Assembly: GCA_009775705.1 (NCBI GenBank) | Contig: VSQE01000003.1 | Coordinates: forward strand, 1 to 64,000 | Direction of reading: 5' to 3' | From: Prevotellamassilia sp. | Lineage (GTDB): Bacteria; Bacteroidota; Bacteroidia; Bacteroidales; Bacteroidaceae | DNA length: 64,000 nt | Part shown: one piece after another, positions 16,133-23,878 of the stretch | Layout of the letters: each line of letters opens with the position of its first letter | How positions within the stretch are numbered: the stretch's first letter is position 1 | Program-made: the position numbers and the translations under genes | Notes under the pieces: generated by a model | Database searches by the model: none | The model's input: only the letters and a program-made list of their open reading frames with translations | What the model was told of the DNA's origin: nothing

Positions 16133-16777
16133 TCATTGCCCATCTTTCGGCTTACGCTTGCCCAACGGTCCTTTGAATTTTCCCCTATTGAGCTTTACCC
16201 CGTGCCGGTTGAGCACACTGAACACCGAACTCCGGCTGTTGTACCCGCTTACCGCCATGATGTCCTCGAAAGAATGACCGTTGACATACATATCAACGAT
16301 GGTATTCTCCCGGTCGGCCTTATCCATCGCCTTCATCGTTTTTCTCGGGACCTTCGCTTTCTGTTGCAGATTCATGACATGTGCGGACGAATACCGCAAT
16401 ACCGCCACCTCTTCGGGTAGCGCCCCGAACATATCCAGTACATCGGCTGCCGTCGTTTCGGGGAACAGTTTTCCCCGCGAGTCGATCCGGTCATGGATGG
16501 AAATGATACGCACCACTTTGATTCGGCACAACTCAATAAACGCGGACAATTCGCGCGACCCACGGAGAGCGTTGCTGAATTTGGCCACGACAATCTCGTC
16601 ACCTCTTTCGAGATTCGCTACAAGCTGTTTCCATCTGGGGCGCAGAGCCTCGTTTTCGACAAGTTCCTCTATCACTTGTACACAACCGTATTTCTGCATC
16701 CACTCTTTATCAGCCTCGAATCCGTCGTAACGATCCGCCTTGAATATGTAACCTACTTTTGCCATATCATTGTGCAC
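16133..16777 (-). CDS. Resolvase-like protein without the catalytic serine
   Basis: 214 residues laid out like a small serine recombinase: VGYIFKADRYDGF aligns with the usual GYxRVSTxxQ start, LERGDEIVVAKFSNALRGSRELSAFIE with the helix that carries active-site arginines, and DMYVNGHSFEDIMAVSGYNSRSSVFSVLNRHGVK is a C-terminal helix-turn-helix. The serine is replaced (IFKAD), so strand exchange seems impossible. It more likely binds DNA as a structural factor or regulator. It is divergent from the 17.0 kb operon and could control it. Confidence 0.65.
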   Translation of the reverse strand: MHNDMAKVGYIFKADRYDGFEADKEWMQKYGCVQVIEELVENEALRPRWKQLVANLERGDEIVVAKFSNALRGSRELSAFIELCRIKVVRIISIHDRIDSRGKLFPETTAADVLDMFGALPEEVAVLRYSSAHVMNLQQKAKVPRKTMKAMDKADRENTIVDMYVNGHSFEDIMAVSGYNSRSSVFSVLNRHGVKLNRGKFKGPLGKRKPKDGQ

Positions 16778-16794
16778 TTCTATAAGAATAAGTA

Positions 16795-16802
16795 CAAATA
16801 TA
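16795..16802 (-). promoter_or_regulatory. -7 box of the resolvase-like gene
   Basis: TATATTTG on the minus strand, 17 bp upstream of the ATG at 16777; matches TAnnTTTG. Confidence 0.5.
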
Positions 16803-16946
16803 AGAGTTTTATTTTAAACTAAACCATACTTTGAACGAAAATGATATGAAGGGCTTTCTGTGTCCTTCGTTTCTTTCACTTATTTTCATTGAAAATCAAA
16901 CTATTAAGTGCAATGTTAAAAATGGTTTATAAAACGATTTTCGGCG

Positions 16947-16977
16947 CTTGTCATCTTGAAAAGAATACTTAGATTTG
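16947..16977 (+). promoter_or_regulatory. Promoter of the 17.0-23.6 kb operon
   Basis: CTTG at 16947-16950 and TAGATTTG at 16970-16977, 19 bp apart. Start expected near 16984, giving a leader of under 20 nt. Confidence 0.6.
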
Positions 16978-17000
16978 TGCTGTAAAATACAAAATGAACT

Positions 17001-18050
17001 ATGAATTGTAAAAATCAATACTTAAAAATTGTACTATCGATTGCTGGACTTTCTGCCGTTCCGATTGCCATTTTCACACTTACATCGTGCGACGGTTCGA
17101 ACGTCAAATCACTGGTTGAAGCCCAACCTACTCCAGCCGGTCTGTATCGGGAGTATCTGTCCGAAACACGCGGGCAAAAAGAACTTTCCTTTGAGGATTT
17201 GACCGCGTATATCGGGAAGTGGCAGACCTTGAAAGATTCCGTGACCGCAACCATGCGCCGGGACACGACCTATCGGGCACATTCCGACATACGTGAAGAG
17301 TGCATTCTGCTGCACGATTCCGTCCGTGCGGAACTTTCTCGGCTGGCGATGTCGAAACCTCGCACCTATAAAGAAGTGCTGATTCTGAAAGAACGTTTCT
17401 CTTCCTATACCGGAGACGTGGAACTGCATCGTTCCGCCGAAGAAATCCGTCCGTTTTTCGCAGAATTGGATAAACGTCCGGCCTGTCGGGGTAACAAGGA
17501 GCAAATTCTGTCAGCATATCGTAACGTGCTTGCCGAAACCCTGAACAATGGAATACATGGGAACGGCGACCTCAAAAAATTCATCGAAAGGGAGGATGCC
17601 GCTTTTCGAGCTTTCCTGTCCGGGTTGCACGAGCTTGGCGAAGCGAATATGGCCGACATCACCCGTGATACAGAGAAATGCTGCTCCGAGGTGTTTTTCG
17701 CCGCTGGGCGCAAGGAAATCACTTACAAGGACGCCACGATATACATGGCCTTACGTACCGACCGTCGGCTGATCCAGAACGTGCGTGCCTGTCTTGACAA
17801 CATACGCCGTGGAAAGGTCGTAACGTCCGAACAGGCACAAGCCTATGTCTGGATGATTCTACAGCCCTACGCTTCCTTGGACGGCCTCTGCATGACGCTA
17901 TTGTCCCCGGAAGATAAGGAAACCCTTTACAGGATGGCCGCAGAAACACCCGCCGCATTCGAGAAACTGCGCAGAATCCTGCCGTCGGAGGGCGACCGGT
18001 TGGACGAACTGCCCGGTATGCTCATGGAGATATTCATCGCCTCGTTGTAA
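17001..18050 (+). CDS. ICE lipoprotein of unknown function
   Basis: 349 residues. The start carries a signal peptide ending in the lipobox LTSC (C30), so the protein should be a lipid-anchored envelope protein. The rest is helical, with no known motif; possible repeats of helix pairs (for example YKEVLILKERFSSYTG, YKDATIYMALRTDRRLIQN, TSEQAQAYVWMILQPYASL). First gene of an operon that reaches the MobV relaxase, so it is probably carried for the sake of transfer or of ICE fitness at the cell surface. Confidence 0.68.
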   Translation: MNCKNQYLKIVLSIAGLSAVPIAIFTLTSCDGSNVKSLVEAQPTPAGLYREYLSETRGQKELSFEDLTAYIGKWQTLKDSVTATMRRDTTYRAHSDIREECILLHDSVRAELSRLAMSKPRTYKEVLILKERFSSYTGDVELHRSAEEIRPFFAELDKRPACRGNKEQILSAYRNVLAETLNNGIHGNGDLKKFIEREDAAFRAFLSGLHELGEANMADITRDTEKCCSEVFFAAGRKEITYKDATIYMALRTDRRLIQNVRACLDNIRRGKVVTSEQAQAYVWMILQPYASLDGLCMTLLSPEDKETLYRMAAETPAAFEKLRRILPSEGDRLDELPGMLMEIFIASL

Positions 18051-18076
18051 AAGCCTATTCACAAAATAAACGATAT

Positions 18077-18529
18077 ATGATTATGTTACGACACTTTCTG
18101 GATGACTTCATGTCGTTCGTACCCCTGCAAATGCCGCAGCTTCTCAATGTGGCAACGATGGAGGAGCCGCAGTTCTACGGTGACTATGTTCTGCTCACAT
18201 TCCCGCTGCGGGACCCCTATGATCTGGAGGAGGTCATGGACATATTCGAGGACGACATGGAGCTGATTACACTCTACCAACATGTGCCGGTCGGACTGGA
18301 GAAATCCGGTCATAGCACCTGTGCCTACTCCAATCCCGCTTTCGGGCAGATGTTCAAGATGAACGCCCGGACAGACGCGGACGGCAAGGTAAACCGTATC
18401 ATCGCGACCATTTACGATTCGTTGGAGCTGATGTACGGCGACCTGTGTCTCGATCTGAAACTCCACGCCGGGAACGGCAGCTTCAAGTACAAAAAGAATC
18501 AGGAAGACGTGTTGTTGGATTTCATGTAA
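18077..18529 (+). CDS. 150-residue soluble ICE protein
   Basis: A mixed alpha/beta protein with an acidic centre (DPYDLEEVMDIFEDDMELITLY). No signal peptide or catalytic motif. 26 bp after the lipoprotein stop and 10 bp before the next start. Function not recognised. Confidence 0.62.
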   Translation: MIMLRHFLDDFMSFVPLQMPQLLNVATMEEPQFYGDYVLLTFPLRDPYDLEEVMDIFEDDMELITLYQHVPVGLEKSGHSTCAYSNPAFGQMFKMNARTDADGKVNRIIATIYDSLELMYGDLCLDLKLHAGNGSFKYKKNQEDVLLDFM

Positions 18530-18539
18530 AACAACCCCT

Positions 18540-18938
18540 ATGCGAAACACGATATACCGCCAAATGGTTTTCTGTATCGACACGTACCGCACGTGGATAG
18601 AAGTGGCCGATGACAACCTCTACAAGGAACACGTCATTTCGAGAAACACCCGGACCGACTTCCTTGTGACCCGCACGCTGGTACTGCGGGCCTACAAACC
18701 GCATGGTCCATACGAAAAGGGCATGACGTGGACGATTCCGGAGCATGATCTGGACACGGCACTGGCTACATATCGTAAGCAGAACGGCACATTCAAATCC
18801 CGGATGAAGAAAGGCGCGTCGTCCCTGACAGCCGAAGACACCGAGAACATTATCCGCTTGGCCACCCACGGGATTGTCCGATTGGAACTCGTGGTACGGC
18901 CCGTTCATATACCTTCAAAACCCTATTACCTGTTATGA
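18540..18938 (+). CDS. 132-residue soluble ICE protein
   Basis: Begins MRNTIYRQMVFCIDTYRTWIEVADDN. A strand-rich N-terminal half and a helical C-terminal half (EDTENIIRLATHGIVRLELVVRP). Its stop overlaps the start of the next gene by 4 bp (ATGA), so the two are translationally coupled. No known family. Confidence 0.62.
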   Translation: MRNTIYRQMVFCIDTYRTWIEVADDNLYKEHVISRNTRTDFLVTRTLVLRAYKPHGPYEKGMTWTIPEHDLDTALATYRKQNGTFKSRMKKGASSLTAEDTENIIRLATHGIVRLELVVRPVHIPSKPYYLL

Positions 18939-19513
18939 CCTGGATTATATTACAATTCGTATTTCTTGCAATGCCTGTCGTCCTTCCGGCACTGTTGTAC
19001 AGAAGCAGGCGTTGCTTCATGGCAAGATTCTACGATAAAATGGTGTGGAGCGAAAAGGCCCGCAGGCTGTACGCCCATGTGCTGCTTATCGTATTACTCT
19101 TGTTTCATTATGTCTATACGAGTGGACACCCCGGCGAGTTCGGTATCGTGCCATCTACCATCGTGTGTGCCGCATGGGCCTCTTTCAGGCGGGCGGACCG
19201 ATGGATGCGCGGCTTGCTCGACCGGCCGAAACGTTTCGTCTGGTTTGCGCTCTTGGCATTGGTCATCGGCTTCGTGCCGCATCTGTACACGATGGCCGTA
19301 ACAATCGCCTTTGTTCTTTTGGCTGCCCTGTTCTACCCGTCGGCAAGGGTCATGTCCGAAAAGACAGACATACGCAAATTCCTCGAATGGCTGGAATGTC
19401 CCGGAGCATTAGCCGACAGTTATCATAGTATCATCACGCGAGGCTGCCACGATAATGCGGATAATGGCAACCTGAAACTATCCGCACATTATGAATCATC
19501 AAAAACAGAATGA
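18935..19513 (+). CDS. Inner-membrane protein of the relaxase operon
   Basis: 192 residues with about four to five hydrophobic helices (3-19, about 48-68, about 70-88, about 106-130, including ALLALVIGFVPHLYTMAVTIAFVLLAALFY) and a polar C-terminus. Its end overlaps the following gene by 4 bp. It may anchor the partner proteins at the membrane; no motif supports more. Confidence 0.62.
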   Translation: MTWIILQFVFLAMPVVLPALLYRSRRCFMARFYDKMVWSEKARRLYAHVLLIVLLLFHYVYTSGHPGEFGIVPSTIVCAAWASFRRADRWMRGLLDRPKRFVWFALLALVIGFVPHLYTMAVTIAFVLLAALFYPSARVMSEKTDIRKFLEWLECPGALADSYHSIITRGCHDNADNGNLKLSAHYESSKTE

Positions 19514-20358
19514 AAATGAGAAATAGAAATGAAGCGCCCGCCGCCATACTGGCGAACGTGGAAGTGTTCGACTACCTGAAAGAAAAAGTCGGCGAGCGGA
19601 AAACGAGAACGGAAGCCTACTGCGATTTGTTGGATAAATCGCTGGCAGGTTTCGTCTCCCCGTTTTTAAGAAGGCAGGACTACGACCTCTCTCCCTGCCA
19701 GTGCCATGTAACCGTTTCCGACCTTGCATCGGAGTGGCATTGGCATCGGGCTACTGTCCGCTCGTTTCTGGACACGCTCGAAGCGCTCGGACAGTTAGAA
19801 CGCATCCGGCTGGCAAAAAGCGTCGTCATTACCATGCCCCTGCGGACCGGCACGCCTGCCATGCCGGACAGCGGACGGGAAGAAGCGGACTTTGCCACAA
19901 GAATACAGGAAGCATTGTACGACTGGATAATCGGCAAAGCAACCTCTTTCGATGTGGGTAAATCATGTGGACAAATCATGCGCCAGACCTTGACGGAGAT
20001 AGCCGGACGGGACAGTCGTATCTATCCGGACAGTCATTCCGACACGGCATCGGCACAGACCGTCCGGTCGGAAGAACAGCTGTGTGAGACCGTCTTGGAA
20101 TGTATTGCCCATGCCGCCCTCTGGCGGGTTCTGCGTAAATCGAGGTTCGACGACGGCTCGCCGCTCGTGCAGTTCTTCCGGCTCGACCTCAGCGGGGAAT
20201 GGGCGGCGTTCATCGAGGCCTCGAAAGAGCTTGCAGAGCTTGTTATCGACGGAAAACCGGACGGGACAGGCTTCGGTACGGACGAAGAGACGGAACGCCT
20301 TGAATCGCTTCGCAAACCCTTTTTATCGCTTCTGGCGAAGGCGCAGGAGGAAAGCTGA
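19510..20358 (+). CDS. Winged-helix-like protein upstream of the relaxase
   Basis: 282 residues. At 67-105 there is a winged-helix pattern (HVTVSDLASEWHWHRATVRSFLDTLEALGQLERIRLAKSVVITM). The rest is helical and includes an all-helical C-terminal segment. Such a protein could regulate the operon or bind oriT as a relaxosome helper; its place right before the intergenic region and relaxase fits both. Not a family I can name. Confidence 0.62.
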   Translation: MKMRNRNEAPAAILANVEVFDYLKEKVGERKTRTEAYCDLLDKSLAGFVSPFLRRQDYDLSPCQCHVTVSDLASEWHWHRATVRSFLDTLEALGQLERIRLAKSVVITMPLRTGTPAMPDSGREEADFATRIQEALYDWIIGKATSFDVGKSCGQIMRQTLTEIAGRDSRIYPDSHSDTASAQTVRSEEQLCETVLECIAHAALWRVLRKSRFDDGSPLVQFFRLDLSGEWAAFIEASKELAELVIDGKPDGTGFGTDEETERLESLRKPFLSLLAKAQEES

Positions 20359-20435
20359 ACGGGGATTCGCGGACAGAGATTGTATAACCACGGGCAATTC
20401 TCCCCGGTTCAGGTTCAAATATCCTTCCAGTTATA

Positions 20436-20515
20436 GCAGGCATCCGGGCTTGCCCGTCTGCCACTGAACAAAGGGAAGGGGGAGCCTAATACCCCTGCTG
20501 ACTGACGTCGCAGGG
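20436..20515. other. Candidate oriT of the ICE
   Basis: Two inverted repeats in the 220-bp gap before the relaxase: 20436-20461 (cgggc/gcccg inside gcag/ctgc) and 20493-20515 (ccctgc/gcaggg). Between them is aaagggaagggggagcc. Transfer origins of MobV relaxases are usually just upstream of the gene and built from such stems. No nick site can be assigned. Confidence 0.45.
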
Positions 20516-20579
20516 AGAAGTGTCCAAGCAAGCAGCAAGCTGGGACACGGGGAATTGTCCGAAACAACACGAAAACAGT

Positions 20580-22037
20580 ATGGCAAATGCAAAACAGGTT
20601 CTCGATGTTCAGGTATCGAAAGGGATCACCGCCGCCCAAGGCAACGAACACCTGCGTAATCGCAGCGAAGAGGCGGAGAAGTACGCCATGAGCAAGGGCA
20701 ACTACGACCCCACCCGCAAACATCTGAACTTCGAGATTGTGCCCGGAGGCAAGGTTCGCCCCATCGACACGAGCCGCAATATCCCGGAACGGATAGCGGA
20801 CATATTGGGCCGTCGCGGGATCAAAGACCCCAACGAGGGATTGGTTGAACCGAAATACCGCACGGTGGTAAACATCATTTTCGGCGGTTCGCGGAAGCGG
20901 ATGCACGAACTCGCTTTCGGCACGCAGAAGGTGGATTTTGAAAAAGGTGCGGACAATACCCGCATCAAAAGGAAGAGCGACATCGAACGTTGGGCGAAGG
21001 ATGTCTATGCATTCGTTTGCGGCAGATACGGCGAGCAGAATATAGCCGCCTTCATTGTACACCTCGACGAATTAAATCCGCACGTGCATTGTACGCTTCT
21101 GCCAATCAAAGACGGGAGGTTTGCGTACAAGGAGATATTCGCCGGAAAGGACAAGTTCGAATATAGCGCGAGGATGAAACAGCTCCATACGGACTTTTTC
21201 GCCGAGGTCAACACGAAGTGGGGAATGGAGAGAGGCCGGAGCGTCGCCGAGACCGGCGCACGGCACAGGACGACGGAAGAATACCGCCGTATGCTCTCGG
21301 AAGAATGTACCACCATTGAGCAACAGATTGGCCGACATCAGGAAGTCCTGTCCGCCCTCCATTCGGACATTCGGCTGGCAGAGCGCAGAGTCAAAGGTTT
21401 GACCTCGATGGTGGAAAACTTGAAAAGGGAGAAGAGCGAAAAAGAGGCTCAACTGTCGGCACTCGAAAATGATATGGATACCCGGAAAGGTGATGCTTTG
21501 ACCCTATCTGCCGAGAAAGAAAAGCTCGAAAAAGAGCTGACTGCTATCCAAGGGAAACTGGCAGACAAACAGGAGAAGCTACAAACCGCCGACCGACAGC
21601 TTTCCGACCTCAAGGCAAACATGGATGCCATTGAGGAACGCACGGAACAGCTCAAGGAGGAAGCCTACGAATACTCCCGTGATGTCCACTCCAAAGTGGA
21701 CAGCCTACTCAAGGACGTCATGCTGGAAAATATGGTCGATGAGTGGAGGGAACTGTCGGCGCGGATGAAGCCTTCCGAACGGCAACTTTTCGACGACACA
21801 CTCGTGCGTTCCGTGGCGGAACGGGGAGCGGAAGTCATGCGCTGCGCCACGATGCTCTTTCTCGGTATGGTCGATGATGCCACTACGTTTGCCGAAACAC
21901 GTGGCGGAGGAGGTGGCGGAAGCGACCTCAAATGGGGACGTGATGAAGACGAGGACAACCGGGCATGGGCGCTTCGCTGCATGAGGATGGCGAGCCGCAT
22001 GATGCGTCCTTCCATCGGCAAGAAGCCCAAGCGTTGA
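20580..22037 (+). CDS. MobV-family relaxase of the ICE
   Basis: 485 residues from ATG 20580 (an upstream GTG at 20520 would run through the hairpin region and was not used). The catalytic motif FIVHLDELNPHVHCTLLPI (HLDE...HVH, 161-170) is the classic MobV histidine triad. Residues 255-390 are coiled coil, then come a helical segment, a glycine run (RGGGGGGSD) and a basic tail. It should nick oriT and lead the ICE strand into the recipient. Its sequence is unlike the MobV at 2191, so the two elements are likely to have separate transfer origins. Confidence 0.88.
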   Translation: MANAKQVLDVQVSKGITAAQGNEHLRNRSEEAEKYAMSKGNYDPTRKHLNFEIVPGGKVRPIDTSRNIPERIADILGRRGIKDPNEGLVEPKYRTVVNIIFGGSRKRMHELAFGTQKVDFEKGADNTRIKRKSDIERWAKDVYAFVCGRYGEQNIAAFIVHLDELNPHVHCTLLPIKDGRFAYKEIFAGKDKFEYSARMKQLHTDFFAEVNTKWGMERGRSVAETGARHRTTEEYRRMLSEECTTIEQQIGRHQEVLSALHSDIRLAERRVKGLTSMVENLKREKSEKEAQLSALENDMDTRKGDALTLSAEKEKLEKELTAIQGKLADKQEKLQTADRQLSDLKANMDAIEERTEQLKEEAYEYSRDVHSKVDSLLKDVMLENMVDEWRELSARMKPSERQLFDDTLVRSVAERGAEVMRCATMLFLGMVDDATTFAETRGGGGGGSDLKWGRDEDEDNRAWALRCMRMASRMMRPSIGKKPKR

Positions 22038-22092
22038 ATGGCAAGGTTTATAATAAAGAATCAGATAAACAACAAATTAAGGATATAAGAAT

Positions 22093-23583
22093 ATGACGAA
22101 AAATATCATTTTCATTATTGCGGCGCTTTGTTCGCTGCAAGCCCGTGCGGATGTACAACCCACGGAAAGGGATACTGTACACCGCACGTACCGTTACGAT
22201 GACACAGAACTGCTGCAGCCGTTACAGCCCTTATACCTTGACGGAGTGGTCGTTCCGGCACGGGGAAACGGCAATTGGTTTGTCAGTATCGCCGGAGGTG
22301 CGACAGCCTTTCTCGGCACGCCGCTCGGTTGCGAAGACCTGTTCGGGAGGTTGAAACCCTCGTACAGCCTTGCCCTCGGCAAGTGGTTTACCCCGTGGGT
22401 AGGTGCACGCATAAATTACAACGGGTTGCAGTTCAAGGACGGCACGCTGGCCGTGCAGGAGTACCATTATCTCCATGCGGATCTGCTGTGGAATGTGCTT
22501 GGCGGTAGCTATGTCCGGCAGAAACTGGTGCGCTGGCATCTGGCACCCTTTGCGGGTATCGGACTGCTGCACCATGCGACCAACGGGCATAACCCGTTTG
22601 CAATCTCCTACGGCATACAAGGGCAGTATCGCATTTCCAAAAGGGTAAGCGCCCTCATGGAACTCTCCGGTACGACCACCTTCCAAGACTTCGACGGGTA
22701 TGGCAAGGCGAATCGGTTAGGCGACCACATGCTTTCACTCACTGCCGGATTCTCTTTCCATATCGGCAAGGTCGGCTGGAAACGGGCCATAGACCCAAGC
22801 CCCTATATCCGCCGCGATCGGCAGCTCGTCGATTATATCAATGTACTGTCGGAACAGAACAGCCGCTACGCGGGACAGCATGACAAGGATAGCCGGACGC
22901 TGGCCGAGCTGAAGAAGATACTGGAAATCGAAGGATTGCTCGACACGTACAGCCATTTCTTCGATGATGACGATGCTATCGAGCGCAAAGGTTATCCGAG
23001 GAACAATTACAGCGGGCTGAACTCCCTGCGGGCAAGGTTGAAGAACAAGCATTGGAACGGAAAATCACCATTGGAAGGACAAGCCCCGAATGGGAATGGC
23101 CGGGCAGACAGCCTGCAGCACTGGCCGGATAGCGTGCCTGGTCTCGGAACAGGACAGTTCGAGAATCTTCCCGACAGCACTTTGGCAGACTATGCCGTTC
23201 GGATGCAGTCCGGACGGGAATGCATCGGTGCTCCCATCTTCTTTTTCTTCGAACTCGGCACGTCGCACCTGACAGACCCCTCCCAATTGGTCAATCTCGA
23301 CGAACTGGCACGGGTGGCAAAGAAATACGGTCTGAAAGTTAAAGTCACGGGAGCGGCCGATAGTGCGACCGGAACAATTGGTATCAACAATGCCTTGAGT
23401 GCTTCGAGAGCCGACTATATCGCCTCGGAGCTGAACAAGCGGGGTTTGTCGCCCGACAGGATGACCAAGACCGGCGAAGGTGGCATTTCCGATTACGCCC
23501 CCACGGAAGCCAACCGACATACAAGGGTGGAACTGTTCTTCGGCAAATGTGAAGAAAACGAATGTTCGTCCGTAAACAGGTAG
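22093..23583 (+). CDS. OmpA-family outer membrane protein
   Basis: 496 residues with a signal peptide (MTKNIIFIIAALCSLQARA). The N-terminal part (about 50-215) is strand-rich with alternating hydrophobic residues, a small beta-barrel. The C-terminus is an OmpA-type peptidoglycan-binding domain: IFFFFELGTSHLTDPSQLVNL, VTGAADSATG, LSASRADYIASELNKRGLS, RHTRVELFF. It lies 56 bp after the relaxase gene in the same direction and ends the operon at the terminator 23591. It may tie the transfer apparatus or recipient-recognition surface to the wall; this is inference. Confidence 0.75.
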   Translation: MTKNIIFIIAALCSLQARADVQPTERDTVHRTYRYDDTELLQPLQPLYLDGVVVPARGNGNWFVSIAGGATAFLGTPLGCEDLFGRLKPSYSLALGKWFTPWVGARINYNGLQFKDGTLAVQEYHYLHADLLWNVLGGSYVRQKLVRWHLAPFAGIGLLHHATNGHNPFAISYGIQGQYRISKRVSALMELSGTTTFQDFDGYGKANRLGDHMLSLTAGFSFHIGKVGWKRAIDPSPYIRRDRQLVDYINVLSEQNSRYAGQHDKDSRTLAELKKILEIEGLLDTYSHFFDDDDAIERKGYPRNNYSGLNSLRARLKNKHWNGKSPLEGQAPNGNGRADSLQHWPDSVPGLGTGQFENLPDSTLADYAVRMQSGRECIGAPIFFFFELGTSHLTDPSQLVNLDELARVAKKYGLKVKVTGAADSATGTIGINNALSASRADYIASELNKRGLSPDRMTKTGEGGISDYAPTEANRHTRVELFFGKCEENECSSVNR

Positions 23584-23590
23584 AAAGCAA

Positions 23591-23621
23591 GAGAGTACCG
23601 ATGATAAATATCGGTACTCTC
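23591..23621 (+). terminator. Terminator of the relaxase operon
   Basis: Perfect stem gagagtaccgat / atcggtactctc with a 7-nt loop, followed by tttattt. Confidence 0.8.
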
Positions 23622-23666
23622 TTTATTTGTTATGTGCTGTATCCCGGATTCTTTAAGCAGACCGTA

Positions 23667-23808
23667 TCAGTTGTCCGGATTGAAATTCTTGTCGTAATCC
23701 AAAAGGAACTTTGCCAGTACAGGGTTGTTGTGGTCCACTTTCAACTTGCCGGTGTCCAGACGGCGAATTGCCTTTCTGTCTTCTTCCGTTAACTCGAAAT
23801 CGAGATAC
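23667..23808 (-). pseudogene. Aldo/keto reductase C-terminal remnant
   Basis: The minus strand reads LDFELTEEDRKAIRRLDTGKL, then HNNPVLAKFLLDYDKNFNPDN and a stop. This is the end of an aldo/keto reductase (the FELTxED...I..LD tail). Nothing upstream continues it; the fimbrial operon begins instead. It marks an old junction where cargo replaced the gene body. Confidence 0.6.
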
Positions 23809-23813
23809 AAGAT

Positions 23814-23860
23814 AAAAGAAACGGTTCTGTCCCGATGATAGGAACGGAGCCGTTTCTTTT
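23814..23860. terminator. Terminator at the end of the fimbrial operon
   Basis: Long stem aaaagaaacgg / ccgtttctttt with inner pairing. It can serve the minus-strand fimbrial operon, which ends at 23879. Confidence 0.7.
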
Positions 23861-23878
23861 ATCGACTGGCTTACTATG

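Noticed and set aside
23814..23860. Possible attachment site at the edge of the fimbrial block
   Set aside because: The sequence is a terminator hairpin; no matching direct repeat was seen at the other end of the block near 33.7 kb.
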